From Polaribacter sp. Hel_I_88 (GTDB taxonomy: Bacteria; Bacteroidota; Bacteroidia; Flavobacteriales; Flavobacteriaceae), in contig NZ_JHZZ01000001.1 of the NCBI RefSeq assembly GCF_000687935.1, forward strand, positions 1,240,001 through 1,304,000: DNA of 64,000 nucleotides, written 5' to 3'. The notes under the pieces are model-generated. The model ran no database searches. It was given only the letters and a program-made list of their open reading frames with translations, and had not been told where the DNA came from. Both the position numbers and the translations under genes were made by a program. This document shows positions 1 through 9,669 of this stretch, in pieces (the stretch's first letter is position 1; each line of letters begins with the position of its first letter).

Positions 1-638
1 TTTTGGGTTAACAATTTTATTTCTCTTGCTAAATTTTGTCTTGCTTTTTCTTCAAATAATTCTTGATATTTATCTGAAAAATAAAGCTGTTCTCGTTTAA
101 CAAAACTTTCTAATACTTTTTTTCTTGCAGGATTATAAACAAAATCTGGATAAATTTTATATTCCTTTCTTATATTTTGAATATAATACTCATATTTATT
201 CCAATTAGCACCTAGAATAGACAAATCAAAATCTAATAAAAAAGCATTATCATTATCTTTATCTAAAATAATTTTATGATTTTTTGTTGAAATTATAAGT
301 TGAGAAATTTTATTAATATTTAATTCTTTTTTTGAGAAATTTTCTAAAGCTAGTTTTGCAAAGTCGGCACTTTTTTCTTCATTTTTTTTTGAGGTCGCTT
401 TGTAAATAATATCGTGAAACCAAATCGCAAATTTCATTTCATCATACTTATATATACTATTTTTATTTTCTGATGCCATTTCTAACATCGAATTAATATG
501 AATCAAATTATGATAATATCGTTTTTTTTCTGAATAGTTTGTGGAGATTTTATCCCAGTAAAAATTTATGAGATTTTTATCTTCACTATAACTTTCTGCA
601 AGTTCAGACCAAGATTTTTGTAGATTTTTAATATCCAA
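1..638 (-). CDS. HD-domain phosphohydrolase-like protein (3' end cut by window edge)
   Basis: Reading the minus strand from 638 gives an open frame of about 212 codons that runs off the window at base 1. The motifs YYHNLIHI and AIWFHDIIY are the metal-binding His and His-Asp pairs of HD-superfamily proteins of the COG4339 type (predicted metal-dependent phosphohydrolases of about 200-220 aa), so nearly the whole protein is visible. No ATG lies before the first His motif and a stop precedes the frame at 651-653, so TTG at 636-638 is the probable start. That start is 2 bases after the stop of the upstream SDR gene, so the two are probably co-transcribed. The substrate is unknown. The family assignment rests on motifs only. 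Confidence 0.7.
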   Translation of the reverse strand, partial: MDIKNLQKSWSELAESYSEDKNLINFYWDKISTNYSEKKRYYHNLIHINSMLEMASENKNSIYKYDEMKFAIWFHDIIYKATSKKNEEKSADFAKLALENFSKKELNINKISQLIISTKNHKIILDKDNDNAFLLDFDLSILGANWNKYEYYIQNIRKEYKIYPDFVYNPARKKVLESFVKREQLYFSDKYQELFEEKARQNLAREIKLLTQ

Positions 639-640
639 GT

Positions 641-1396
641 TTAACTGTTTTTATTCAAAATAGTTGCGCTTGCTTGCGCTGTTGGGTACACCACTAAATC
701 TTCGATATTTACATGATAAGGTCTTGTAACTACAAAGTTGATAATATCTGCAATATCTTCTGCTTGTAACGCTTTGTAACCTTGATAAACGGTTTTTGCT
801 TTTTCTGTATCACCTTTAAAACGAACATCAGAAAACTCAGTTTCTACCAATCCTGGATGAATTGCTGAAACGCGAATGTTATGTTCGTTTAAATCTAACC
901 TCATAGACTTATTTAGAGCGTTTACAGCAAACTTTGAAGCACAATACACATTTCCGTTCTTATATACTTCTTTACCTGCAATAGAACCAATATTTACAAT
1001 AAAACCTGAATTGTTTTTAATCATAGTAGGAATAATTGCTTTGGATACATATAACAAACCTTTTACATTAATATCTAACATGGCATCCCAATCATCAACA
1101 TCTCCATCTTGTATGGTTGATAACCCATGAGCATTCCCTGCATTGTTGATTAAAATATCAATCTGTTTAAAGTTTTCTGGAAGTGATTTTATCGCATCTG
1201 CAACTTCTTTTCTTTTAGAAACATCAAATTGTAAAGTAATTACTTCTGTAAGTTTACTAAGTTCTTGCTTTAATTGCTCCAGTCTTTCTTTTCGTCTACC
1301 ACAAAGAATTAATCTGATATTATTTTTTGCAAAAAGTTCTGCTGTTGCCTTTCCTATTCCTGAAGTTGCGCCTGTTATAAATGCTGTTTTTATCAT
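641..1396 (-). CDS. Short-chain dehydrogenase/reductase (YdfG-like classical SDR)
   Basis: A 251-residue cytosolic oxidoreductase. The nucleotide-binding TGxxxGIG motif is at residues 8-15, NNAG at 84-87, the catalytic Ser near 138 and the YxxxK pair at Tyr151 and Lys155. Length and motif spacing fit classical SDRs. The arginines just after the first Rossmann strand (CGRRKER) suggest NADP(H). The overall pattern resembles YdfG-type 3-hydroxy acid/serine dehydrogenases, but the substrate cannot be read from the sequence. The HD-domain gene follows 2 bases after its stop, suggesting a two-gene unit. The start is a normal ATG at the first possible position. Confidence 0.88.
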   Translation of the reverse strand: MIKTAFITGATSGIGKATAELFAKNNIRLILCGRRKERLEQLKQELSKLTEVITLQFDVSKRKEVADAIKSLPENFKQIDILINNAGNAHGLSTIQDGDVDDWDAMLDINVKGLLYVSKAIIPTMIKNNSGFIVNIGSIAGKEVYKNGNVYCASKFAVNALNKSMRLDLNEHNIRVSAIHPGLVETEFSDVRFKGDTEKAKTVYQGYKALQAEDIADIINFVVTRPYHVNIEDLVVYPTAQASATILNKNS

Positions 1397-1523
1397 AAAA
1401 ATTTTCTGTTACTATTTATATTGATTTTCTGTACTAATTTACCTTGAAAATATTACAAAAACAATTAAAACTTACATTGAGTTTTTAGGATATTGAAACC
1501 AATCAATTTTACAAAACGAAAAA

Positions 1524-1546
1524 GTCTTCGACAAGCTCAGACAGAC
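1524..1546. repeat. Intergenic dispersed-repeat-like sequence
   Basis: The 326-bp gap 1397-1722 has no open frame. It contains GTCTTCGACAAGCTCAGAC, whose outer bases (GTCT/AGAC) pair. From memory, sequences around TTCGACAAGCTCAG recur between genes in many flavobacterial genomes. Only one copy is visible here, so repetition cannot be shown from this window. The rest of the gap is AT-rich promoter DNA for the SDR gene plus the terminator at 1641-1668. Confidence 0.35.
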
Positions 1547-1640
1547 ATTCGTTAATTGAACTGCGATTAGATTATTATTTATACAAGAATTGAAAATAAA
1601 ATAGTTTTAATGTTTTCTATTTTTAAAAAAGTATAAAACA

Positions 1641-1668
1641 AGAAAAAACCACCCTCCTCAGGGTGGTT
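1641..1668 (-). terminator. Rho-independent terminator of the 1723-2655 lipoprotein gene
   Basis: A perfect 9-bp stem (AACCACCCT at 1647-1655 with AGGGTGGTT at 1660-1668) closes a CCTC loop and is followed on the minus strand by a T-run (plus-strand A-run 1641-1646). It lies 55 bp past the stop of the lipoprotein gene. Confidence 0.85.
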
Positions 1669-1722
1669 CCTCTTTCAATTGGTTATTGAGAAATAACCAA
1701 CCAAAAATCAACTAACCAAACT

Positions 1723-2655
1723 TTATTTTAAATTTCTTCTAACCTTTGTTTTTCTTTCTATTTTAGTACGTTTTCTGTTGTTATTCCTTACAACTTCTTT
1801 CGCGCTTTTAACATTTTTTTCACCTTTTAAGAACTGTATAAATCCTCTTCCAAAAAAATAATATGTTGTTTCTGAATTGTAATGAAAAAGACTAACCTTT
1901 CCATCATTAATAACGCTCAATTCAAACTCTTCAATATCTCCATTATCATAATTTAATGCTAAAATTTTTAAGTCTTCAAAACCAGTAACATCAAACACTT
2001 CATATCCTCCTACATAATCCCAATTAATATTTGCAATTTGTGTGCCAAAGTTATCTTGAGAACTCCTAAAAGTTGTTAAATTATCTGGTGTAAATTCTAA
2101 ATAATTTTCATCATCAAAAGCATTTGGAGCTCCTCCTGTAGCATCAACTTTTTCCCAAGCCACATACTCTTGTAAAAAATATTCTATGTTTTCGTAAAAT
2201 AACTGATCGTAATCGAAATTATTAATATTATAACCAATTAAATAATAGCTTACATTCTGATTAAAATTATAAATCTCTATTTCATTATTTGCTAAAATTG
2301 TAACTTCAAAATCGTTAAAACCATCTAAGTCATGATTCGTTTCTAACAAACCATTAAATGAATTATAGGTTCCAACATCAATTCCTAATCCATTTCCTGT
2401 TCTACCAATATCAACTATATTATTATTGGCATATAAAATTCCGTTGATAAAACTTAACGTAAATGCTCTTGAAACAAAAGGAATATCTCCTGTTCCTGCT
2501 GTTCTATGATAATCTACATACCATAAATCATATCCAGAAACAACCTCTTCTAATGTTGGTTGATATTCCACAAAACCATCATTATAATTTGTTGTACAAG
2601 AACTTAATAAAGTTCCAGTAATTATAATCGTAAAAAGTAGTTTTAAGGCTTTCAT
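1723..2655 (-). CDS. Conserved hypothetical flavobacterial lipoprotein
   Basis: A 310-residue protein with an N-terminal signal and lipobox (LLSSC, Cys20), so probably anchored in the outer membrane or periplasm. The mature part is acidic and rich in Tyr, Asp, Asn and Phe, with beta-strand-like alternation and no catalytic motif I recognise. The last 30 or so residues switch abruptly to a strongly basic tail (Lys/Arg/Asn-rich). Similar proteins occur in Tenacibaculum and Polaribacter and are sometimes given a nucleotidyltransferase name, which nothing in this sequence supports. It appears to be a single-gene unit with its own terminator. Function unknown. Confidence 0.75.
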   Translation of the reverse strand: MKALKLLFTIIITGTLLSSCTTNYNDGFVEYQPTLEEVVSGYDLWYVDYHRTAGTGDIPFVSRAFTLSFINGILYANNNIVDIGRTGNGLGIDVGTYNSFNGLLETNHDLDGFNDFEVTILANNEIEIYNFNQNVSYYLIGYNINNFDYDQLFYENIEYFLQEYVAWEKVDATGGAPNAFDDENYLEFTPDNLTTFRSSQDNFGTQIANINWDYVGGYEVFDVTGFEDLKILALNYDNGDIEEFELSVINDGKVSLFHYNSETTYYFFGRGFIQFLKGEKNVKSAKEVVRNNNRKRTKIERKTKVRRNLK

Positions 2656-2705
2656 AAGCGTTCATTTTAATGGTTATGCTTATAAATAATCAAATTGTGT
2701 GCCAT

Positions 2706-2734
2706 AAAAAAATCCACTCTAAAAAGAATGGATT
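2706..2734 (-). terminator. Terminator-like hairpin after the 2749-3231 gene
   Basis: AATCCA (2711-2716) pairs with TGGATT (2729-2734) and TCT pairs with AGA inside, with one mismatch and an AAAA loop. The minus strand continues into a T-run. It lies 15 bp past the stop of the 160-aa lipoprotein gene. Confidence 0.7.
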
Positions 2735-2748
2735 AACTAATTGATTTT

Positions 2749-3231
2749 CTATTGTTTGGGCATTGAATCATAAAAGATTGTTTTCCCTTTTTTAATAGAA
2801 TTTATTTTGAAGTATTTTGTTTTATCTTTTATTTTATAGCTGATAATTGCCTCATTTTGTTTCAACTTAAAAGGCATATTCTTGATAACTGGAAAATGAT
2901 TATGAATCTCATTTGTACTATTTTCATCTAAGATTACATCAGGTTTTACCATTGATGAAAAAATAGCAGAAATCATTTTCTTATCTTTTACTTTACTTAT
3001 AGAAAGCTTCTCTGCTCTTTTTGAAAAGTAAATAGTGTCAAACTTTATCACATAATTAGAATCATATCCAATATTAACAATCAATCCTTTAGCTGCTGTT
3101 GTTTTAACTGACCAATTATTATATACTGCAGATGTTATTACAAAAGGTGGTTTTTGTTCAAACTGAGTTGTTGCACACTTTGAAAATACTACAACAAGGA
3201 ATAAAACTAAAAAATATTTACTTGGTTTCAT
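2749..3231 (-). CDS. Hypothetical lipoprotein, 160 aa
   Basis: A short secreted protein with a signal peptide and lipobox ending at SKCA (Cys19). The mature domain of about 140 residues is Lys-rich with alternating hydrophobic residues suggesting beta structure, and contains no family motif I recognise. It lies downstream of atpG but is separated from it by a strong terminator, so it is an independent unit rather than part of the ATP synthase operon. Function unknown. Confidence 0.7.
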   Translation of the reverse strand: MKPSKYFLVLFLVVVFSKCATTQFEQKPPFVITSAVYNNWSVKTTAAKGLIVNIGYDSNYVIKFDTIYFSKRAEKLSISKVKDKKMISAIFSSMVKPDVILDENSTNEIHNHFPVIKNMPFKLKQNEAIISYKIKDKTKYFKINSIKKGKTIFYDSMPKQ

Positions 3232-3277
3232 ATTGATGATTTCTAAATCAATTTCAAATCTTATGCCAAGATATAAA

Positions 3278-3310
3278 AAAAGAGCTTATCAATTTTTGAT
3301 AAGCTCTTTT
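3278..3310 (-). terminator. Terminator of the ATP synthase operon (after atpG)
   Basis: A perfect 15-bp stem (3278-3292 with 3296-3310) around a TTT loop with A/T-rich ends, 40 bp past the atpG stop. It marks the end of the operon, so no atpD or atpC follows here. Confidence 0.88.
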
Positions 3311-3349
3311 CTATAGTATAAAATATTTCCTTAAAAATATTTAAAATTT

Positions 3350-4213
3350 CTAATTTTTCAATGCTTCAGCACCACCAACAATCTCAAGGATTTCATTAGT
3401 AATTGCAGCTTGTCTTGCTTTGTTATACGTTAACAATAGATCGTCACGTAAATCTTTAGCATTATCAGTTGCTTTGTGCATTGCTGTCATTCTTGCACCA
3501 TGTTCAGAAGCAAAACTATCTCTAATTGCTTTGTACAATTGTGTTTTTAATGACTTTGGAATTAAAGCTAAAACAATTTCTTCTTTAGTTGGCTCAAAAA
3601 TATAATCAGAGTTTGCGTTTTCATCTCCACCTTCAATAGGTTTAATTGGCAAAAACTGTTCTACTTGTGGCAATTGAGTTGCTGCGTTTTTAAATTGATT
3701 GTATACCAATTCAATTTTATCATAAGTTCCAGAAACATATAAATCCATTAAATTTTCTGCAATTTCAGCAACGTTATCAAAAGTTAAATCGTCGTAAATA
3801 TCATTTCTATTTTCTACAACTTTACGTGTTTTAGATAAAACATCGCCACCTTTTTTACCAATCGCAAATAAATCTACTTGTTTACCAGCATATTTTTCTG
3901 CAATAGTTCTTGTAACAGTTTTAGTTATTGATGAGTTAAAACCACCACACAAACCTCTGTTAGAAGTTACAACAACTAACAATACTTTATGTACTTCTCT
4001 TTGTGCAGAGTAATCTCCACCAGAATCGCTATCTAAAGTTGCACTTAAATTTTGTAATAATTCTGTTAATTTAGATGAATAAGGACGCATTGCAACAATT
4101 GCATCTTGTGCTTTTTTCAACTTTGCAGCAGAAACCATCTTCATTGCAGAAGTAATCTGCATTGTAGATTTAATTGAGGTAATTCTGTTACGTATTTCTT
4201 TTAAATTTGCCAT
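3350..4213 (-). CDS. atpG: ATP synthase F1 subunit gamma
   Basis: A 287-residue central rotor-stalk subunit of F1. The N-terminal helix (LKEIRNRITSIKSTMQITSAM) and the C-terminal helix (YNKARQAAITNEILEIVGGAEAL) are the two conserved coiled-coil helices that insert into the alpha3beta3 ring, and SNRGLCGGFN marks the conserved core. Length is normal for the family. It is the last gene of the cluster, 71 bp after atpA, and is followed by a strong terminator. The 71-bp spacer holds several imperfect copies of TTAGTTATTAG-like sequence. Confidence 0.97.
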   Translation of the reverse strand: MANLKEIRNRITSIKSTMQITSAMKMVSAAKLKKAQDAIVAMRPYSSKLTELLQNLSATLDSDSGGDYSAQREVHKVLLVVVTSNRGLCGGFNSSITKTVTRTIAEKYAGKQVDLFAIGKKGGDVLSKTRKVVENRNDIYDDLTFDNVAEIAENLMDLYVSGTYDKIELVYNQFKNAATQLPQVEQFLPIKPIEGGDENANSDYIFEPTKEEIVLALIPKSLKTQLYKAIRDSFASEHGARMTAMHKATDNAKDLRDDLLLTYNKARQAAITNEILEIVGGAEALKN

Positions 4214-4284
4214 ATTTAAGTAATTAGTTGTTAGTAATTAGTTATTAGTTGTGGGTTTAAAACTCACAATCTAAAACCTAACTT

Positions 4285-5862
<1,578 letters not shown>

Positions 5863-5943
5863 TTATTTTGATATTAGATATTAAATATAAAAGTGAAAGA
5901 CTCTTAAATCGATTACTTTTTATATAAAACTTTTAAACTTTAC

Positions 5944-6501
5944 TTATAGTTTTGAAATATAATGACTATTGTCAAATTCCTTTTTTAATTCATTTAAATG
6001 GTTAGAGATACTTGCATCATACTGCACATCTCCAACACGTAAAATAAAACCTCCTAAAATTGCAGGATTTACTTCATTTTCTAAATTAGCTTTTTCACCT
6101 GTTAAAGCTAAAATTTTAGCTAAAACTTGCTCTTCTATTTCTGGTGAAATAGGCACAGCAGTTGTAACTTTAGCTACTTGTATGTGTTTATAATAATCAT
6201 ATATTAAAGTATATTGTTGTGCAATAGACCCTAACATTGGAATCCTTTTATTTTCTTCTAATAAATTAAATAACCCTAAAGTAATGTTGTTAACTTTATT
6301 AGCAAATACGGCTTTTAAGATATTCATCTTATCACCAGATTTAATAATAGGACTATTTAAAGATACTGCTAATTCTTGATTATCTTTTATTGTTGAAGCA
6401 ATTAACTGCATATCTAAATTAACAGCAGTTTCATCTTTAGAATCTTTTGCAAGATTTAAAATTGCTTTAGCGTAACGTAATGCTGCTCTTGCGTCTTTCA
6501 T
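5944..6501 (-). CDS. atpH: ATP synthase F1 subunit delta (OSCP-like)
   Basis: A 185-residue peripheral-stalk subunit linking the b subunits to the top of F1. The N-terminal helical domain begins RAALRYAKAILNLA, the standard delta signature, and the C-terminal part has the conserved NPAILGGFILRVGDVQYDAS segment. It starts 6 bp after the atpF stop, so the two are tightly coupled. Confidence 0.95.
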   Translation of the reverse strand: MKDARAALRYAKAILNLAKDSKDETAVNLDMQLIASTIKDNQELAVSLNSPIIKSGDKMNILKAVFANKVNNITLGLFNLLEENKRIPMLGSIAQQYTLIYDYYKHIQVAKVTTAVPISPEIEEQVLAKILALTGEKANLENEVNPAILGGFILRVGDVQYDASISNHLNELKKEFDNSHYISKL

Positions 6502-6507
6502 ATCAAA

Positions 6508-7008
6508 TTAGTTTAAAGTAACTTCTTTTAAGATTCCTTCAACTAAATCAAGTTGATCTTTCTTATTAGATAATTCTTTTTTAATTACAGATTCTGCAAT
6601 ACCAATAGATAGTTCTGCAACATTTTTCTTTAATTCTGCTAATGCAGATTGCTTTTCTTGTTGAATAGAAGCTTGTGCTTTTTCAATCAAGGCACTTGTT
6701 ACTTCTTTGGCTTCTTCTTTAGCAGTTGCAATCATTTTATCGCTAATTTCTCTAGCTTCTTTCATCATTGCTTCTCTTTCTGCTCTTGCTTCTTTTACTA
6801 ATTTTGCATTATCTGCTTGTAAATTTTGCATTTCTTTACGCGCATTTTCTGCGGCTGCTAAAGCATCTTCGATACCAGATTCTCTTTCGTCTAAAGACTT
6901 TAAAATTGGTTTCCAAGCAAATTTAGCCATCAAAAATAATAAAATTATTAAGATAACAATTTGCATAAAAAACAAACCAGGTGAAAAATCGTTCAATAAA
7001 GTTTCCAT
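6508..7008 (-). CDS. atpF: ATP synthase Fo subunit b
   Basis: A 166-residue peripheral-stalk subunit. One transmembrane helix (about residues 10-28, FFMQIVILIILLFLMAKFAW) is followed by KPILKSLDERESGI and a long charged Ala/Glu/Lys coiled coil to about residue 140, as expected for b. It lies 134 bp downstream of atpE, past a strong hairpin, and 6 bp upstream of atpH. Confidence 0.96.
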   Translation of the reverse strand: METLLNDFSPGLFFMQIVILIILLFLMAKFAWKPILKSLDERESGIEDALAAAENARKEMQNLQADNAKLVKEARAEREAMMKEAREISDKMIATAKEEAKEVTSALIEKAQASIQQEKQSALAELKKNVAELSIGIAESVIKKELSNKKDQLDLVEGILKEVTLN

Positions 7009-7096
7009 TCTATAAACTATTTATTTTATTTTTTGTTTAATTAGAAAAACATAGTTCAGTTTTTCTGAATAATTTTAATCTCTTAAAAAGATAAAT

Positions 7097-7135
7097 AAAA
7101 CACATTCTATAACCAACCGTTATAAAATGTGTTTT
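7097..7135 (-). promoter_or_regulatory. Strong intercistronic hairpin between atpE and atpF
   Basis: AAAACACATT (7097-7106) pairs with AATGTGTTTT (7126-7135), and TATAAC (7108-7113) with GTTATA (7119-7124), giving 16 pairs with one mismatch and a 5-base loop. It begins 8 bp past the atpE stop and is followed on the minus strand by only a broken T-stretch. It could partly terminate transcription or protect the atpE message from 3' decay, either of which would favour subunit c, needed in many copies per enzyme. The role is inferred. Confidence 0.65.
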
Positions 7136-7142
7136 TCTGTTT

Positions 7143-7349
<207 letters not shown>

Positions 7350-7403
7350 TTATATATTAATTAAACAAATACTAATTCTCTTTTATATTCTCCTTGATGG
7401 AGA

Positions 7404-7451
7404 TTCTGACTTTCGTCAGAATTAGTTCAACATGCCAAATCTAAGATTTGG
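7404..7451 (-). promoter_or_regulatory. Two small hairpins in the atpB-atpE spacer
   Basis: The 121-bp spacer holds TTCTGAC-TTTC-GTCAGAA (7404-7421) and CCAAATC-TAA-GATTTGG (7435-7451), both perfect 7-bp stems. There is no T-run, so they are not obvious terminators. They may be processing or stability elements that set atpE apart from atpB. The role is inferred. Confidence 0.45.
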
Positions 7452-7458
7452 TGTTTCA

Positions 7459-8592
7459 CTAATGATGCTCATGTTCTTCTACAGCCATTCCAATAAATAA
7501 CGATGACAACATCGTAAAAATAAATGCTTGTAAAAATGCTACTAAAATTTCAATAATCATTATAAATAATGCCAACACTAAAGACATACCTGTAGACGCT
7601 ACTGGTCCAAAAGCATCTTTCATTGTTACCATTAATGCAATTAAACTCATTACCACAAAGTGACCTGCTGTAATGTTTGCAAATAAACGCACCAATAATG
7701 AAAACGGTTTAATTAAAATAAAACCTGCCAATTCAATTACTGCTAAAATTGGTCTTAATATATAAGGCACTCCTGGCATCCATAATGTGTGTGCCCAGAA
7801 ATCTTTGCTACCATTAAACATGTAAATTACCATTGTAAACAACGCTAAACAAACAGTTACTGCAATTTGCCCAGTTACGTTGAACCCTAAAGGTGTTAAA
7901 CCTAATAAGTTTAAAATCCAAATAAAGAAAAACACTGTTAATAAAAAGCCCATAAACTTTTTATATTTTTTCTCCCCAATATTTGGTCTTGCTATTTCGT
8001 CTCTAACATAAATTACCAAAGGTTCTAAAACTCTACTAAATCCTTTTGGTACTTGTCTTGTTTTGTATTGTTTTGCCAATTTAGAAAACGCTAAAAGCAT
8101 TAAAAAACCTGCAAACAAAATACCAACAACACTTTTTGTAATTGAAAAATCTAAAACTTTAGCTGCGTTTGTTGCATGATGTGCTTCATCAAAAGAAACA
8201 GAAGTTGCTCCGTTTTCTAATTCGTAAATTTTAGAATGTATTTTAGCAAACTTTAACCCTTTCTTTTCAACAATTACATGACCATCATCATTATGATGAA
8301 ACTCTGATGACATAAACGTAACCAAACCTTCGCTTGTCCATAAAATAACTGGTAATGGAAAACCTACGTGCTTTCTTTCACCATCATCTGAAGTGTAAGA
8401 AAACAACGAAAAATCGTGAGAGTCTTTAAGGTGATGTTTAATGTAAGCTTTTACTTCTTCACCAGTATTAACGCGACCATCATCATTTTGATGACCTGTT
8501 TCTTTATCTATTTCCGAAGCAAAAAATGTAGCAGAAAAAAGTGCTATTATCGCTATTGTAAGAAATTTGATTGATTTTTGTGCAATCTCCAT
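7459..8592 (-). CDS. atpB: ATP synthase Fo subunit a
   Basis: A 377-residue membrane subunit forming the proton half-channels against the c-ring. The essential Arg is Arg302 in LLVRLFANITAGH. The C-terminal half has five to six hydrophobic helices. The first 140 residues are an extension typical of Bacteroidota AtpB: a signal-like helix, then a soluble His- and Asp-rich stretch (HQNDDGR, HHNDDGH). The protein ends in a His-rich EEHEHH. It is preceded by two small membrane-protein genes in the same direction. Confidence 0.96.
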   Translation of the reverse strand: MEIAQKSIKFLTIAIIALFSATFFASEIDKETGHQNDDGRVNTGEEVKAYIKHHLKDSHDFSLFSYTSDDGERKHVGFPLPVILWTSEGLVTFMSSEFHHNDDGHVIVEKKGLKFAKIHSKIYELENGATSVSFDEAHHATNAAKVLDFSITKSVVGILFAGFLMLLAFSKLAKQYKTRQVPKGFSRVLEPLVIYVRDEIARPNIGEKKYKKFMGFLLTVFFFIWILNLLGLTPLGFNVTGQIAVTVCLALFTMVIYMFNGSKDFWAHTLWMPGVPYILRPILAVIELAGFILIKPFSLLVRLFANITAGHFVVMSLIALMVTMKDAFGPVASTGMSLVLALFIMIIEILVAFLQAFIFTMLSSLFIGMAVEEHEHH

Positions 8593-8659
8593 TGTTAAAA
8601 TACGCTTTCTAAATTCGGCGCAAAGGTATGTAATTATTCAAAAATACAAACCATTTTAT

Positions 8660-9049
8660 CTAATCTTTTTTATTTAAAATTCTGGCAATGAAAATAGCCT
8701 CTGTTAATAAAAAAATAAACATGGGTAAAATCAACGAAGTTTTAGCAATTCCTGTTAAAATAATATCGTTAAATAGTGATTTATAAAAGACTACGCAAAA
8801 AAGTATCATTTTTAAAAACAAACATCCTAAATAGATAAAACCAAGCTGAGAGAATATTTTATCAACATTTGCTAGCAGTCTAAAATTAACACAAATTAAC
8901 AATGAAAAACCAGCATGAAAAATATATACTTTTTTTAAGGAAAAAGGCAAAATAAGTTCATTTGCTTTAAGATAATATTCATGCAAAAAAAAACTCACCA
9001 TAAAAAGTGAAGAGAATGTTACGATGTAGAGAAAAATACTTTTAATCAT
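8660..9049 (-). CDS. Small four-helix membrane protein of the ATP synthase cluster (DUF6168-like)
   Basis: A 129-residue protein made almost entirely of four predicted transmembrane segments (about residues 5-25, 42-62, 70-92 and 102-123) with short charged loops. It sits between the AtpZ/AtpI-like gene, which it overlaps by 8 bp, and atpB, the place where other bacteria carry the assembly or ion-transport helper AtpI. From memory it resembles the flavobacterial DUF6168 family. A role in Fo assembly is inferred from position only. Confidence 0.7.
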   Translation of the reverse strand: MIKSIFLYIVTFSSLFMVSFFLHEYYLKANELILPFSLKKVYIFHAGFSLLICVNFRLLANVDKIFSQLGFIYLGCLFLKMILFCVVFYKSLFNDIILTGIAKTSLILPMFIFLLTEAIFIARILNKKD

Positions 9050-9281
9050 TTATTTTATTGGCTTGTCTTATTAATAAATAAATTGATATAAAAACTGCAA
9101 GTAGTGTAATTGTTTGTTTTAAATAAGTTGTTTCAAACTTAACATCTAACCATTTACCCAACAAAAAACCAAGATAAATTGTTAAACCCATTTGCAAGCC
9201 TGCACTAGAAAGTTGCAGCGCTTTATTTAGCGTTTTTTTTGTTTCCTTCTTTTGATTTATCTTTTGCTGATTTTTTTTCAT
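9042..9281 (-). CDS. AtpZ/AtpI-like small membrane protein
   Basis: A 79-residue protein with a Lys/Gln-rich cytosolic N-terminus followed by two transmembrane helices (about residues 27-45 and 54-73) with LGFLLGKWLD at the first turn, the pattern of the AtpZ/AtpI family found before Fo genes and linked to ATP synthase assembly or divalent-ion transport. The ATG at 9279-9281 lies 59 bp inside the end of the bactofilin gene in another frame. A later start (Met at residue 31) would remove most of the first helix, so the overlapping start is preferred. The downstream gene overlaps by 8 bp. Confidence 0.75.
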   Translation of the reverse strand: MKKNQQKINQKKETKKTLNKALQLSSAGLQMGLTIYLGFLLGKWLDVKFETTYLKQTITLLAVFISIYLLIRQANKIND

Positions 9282-9669
9282 CCTCTTTATTTACCTCTTT
9301 TACAATAGCTTTCATAGTACAAGATGCGTTAAATGTTGCTCCAGGTTCTATAGATAATTTACCAACCACAACTTCTCCAGAAATTTTTGCAATTGCTTTT
9401 ACAGTTAAAATTTTTTCTACAGTTAACTGCCCAGAAAATGTGCCTTCAATATCTGTATTTAAAGCCTCTATAGTTCCGTTTACAACACCTCCAGAACCAA
9501 TAATAACTCTTCCTTTTGTTTTTAAATCTCCTTCTAAAACACCATCTATTCTATAATCTCCGTCAGAAATTATTTCTCCTTTTATGGTTGTATTTTTTGC
9601 AATAACATTTCTTTCCATTTTTTTAGGCTTCTTGTTTTTAGAAGTTTCTTCTTTTTGTTTTTCTAACAT
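9223..9669 (-). CDS. Bactofilin family protein (polymer-forming cytoskeletal protein)
   Basis: A 148-residue protein. The central part, about residues 22-118, is a run of short beta-strand repeats with Gly and Val/Ile at regular spacing (IKGEIISDGDYRIDGVLEG, GEVVVGKLSIEPGATFNA), the right-handed beta-helix of bactofilins, which polymerise without nucleotide. The tail after residue 120 is Lys/Glu/Asp-rich and disordered, and its coding DNA overlaps the start of the next gene by 59 bp. It begins immediately after the SprE-like gene. Roles in cell shape are known for the family, while any link to the ATP synthase here is positional. Confidence 0.9.
   Translation of the reverse strand: MLEKQKEETSKNKKPKKMERNVIAKNTTIKGEIISDGDYRIDGVLEGDLKTKGRVIIGSGGVVNGTIEALNTDIEGTFSGQLTVEKILTVKAIAKISGEVVVGKLSIEPGATFNASCTMKAIVKEVNKEDEKKSAKDKSKEGNKKNAK

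Noticed and set aside
1723..2655. Naming the 310-aa lipoprotein a nicotinate mononucleotide adenylyltransferase
   Set aside because: It has a lipobox and no nucleotidyltransferase (HxGH or ISSTxxR) motif, so that name is not supported.
4214..4284. TTAGTTATTAG-like repeats between atpA and atpG as a regulatory hairpin
   Set aside because: Pairing needs a one-base loop and several mismatches; it is more likely simple low-complexity sequence.
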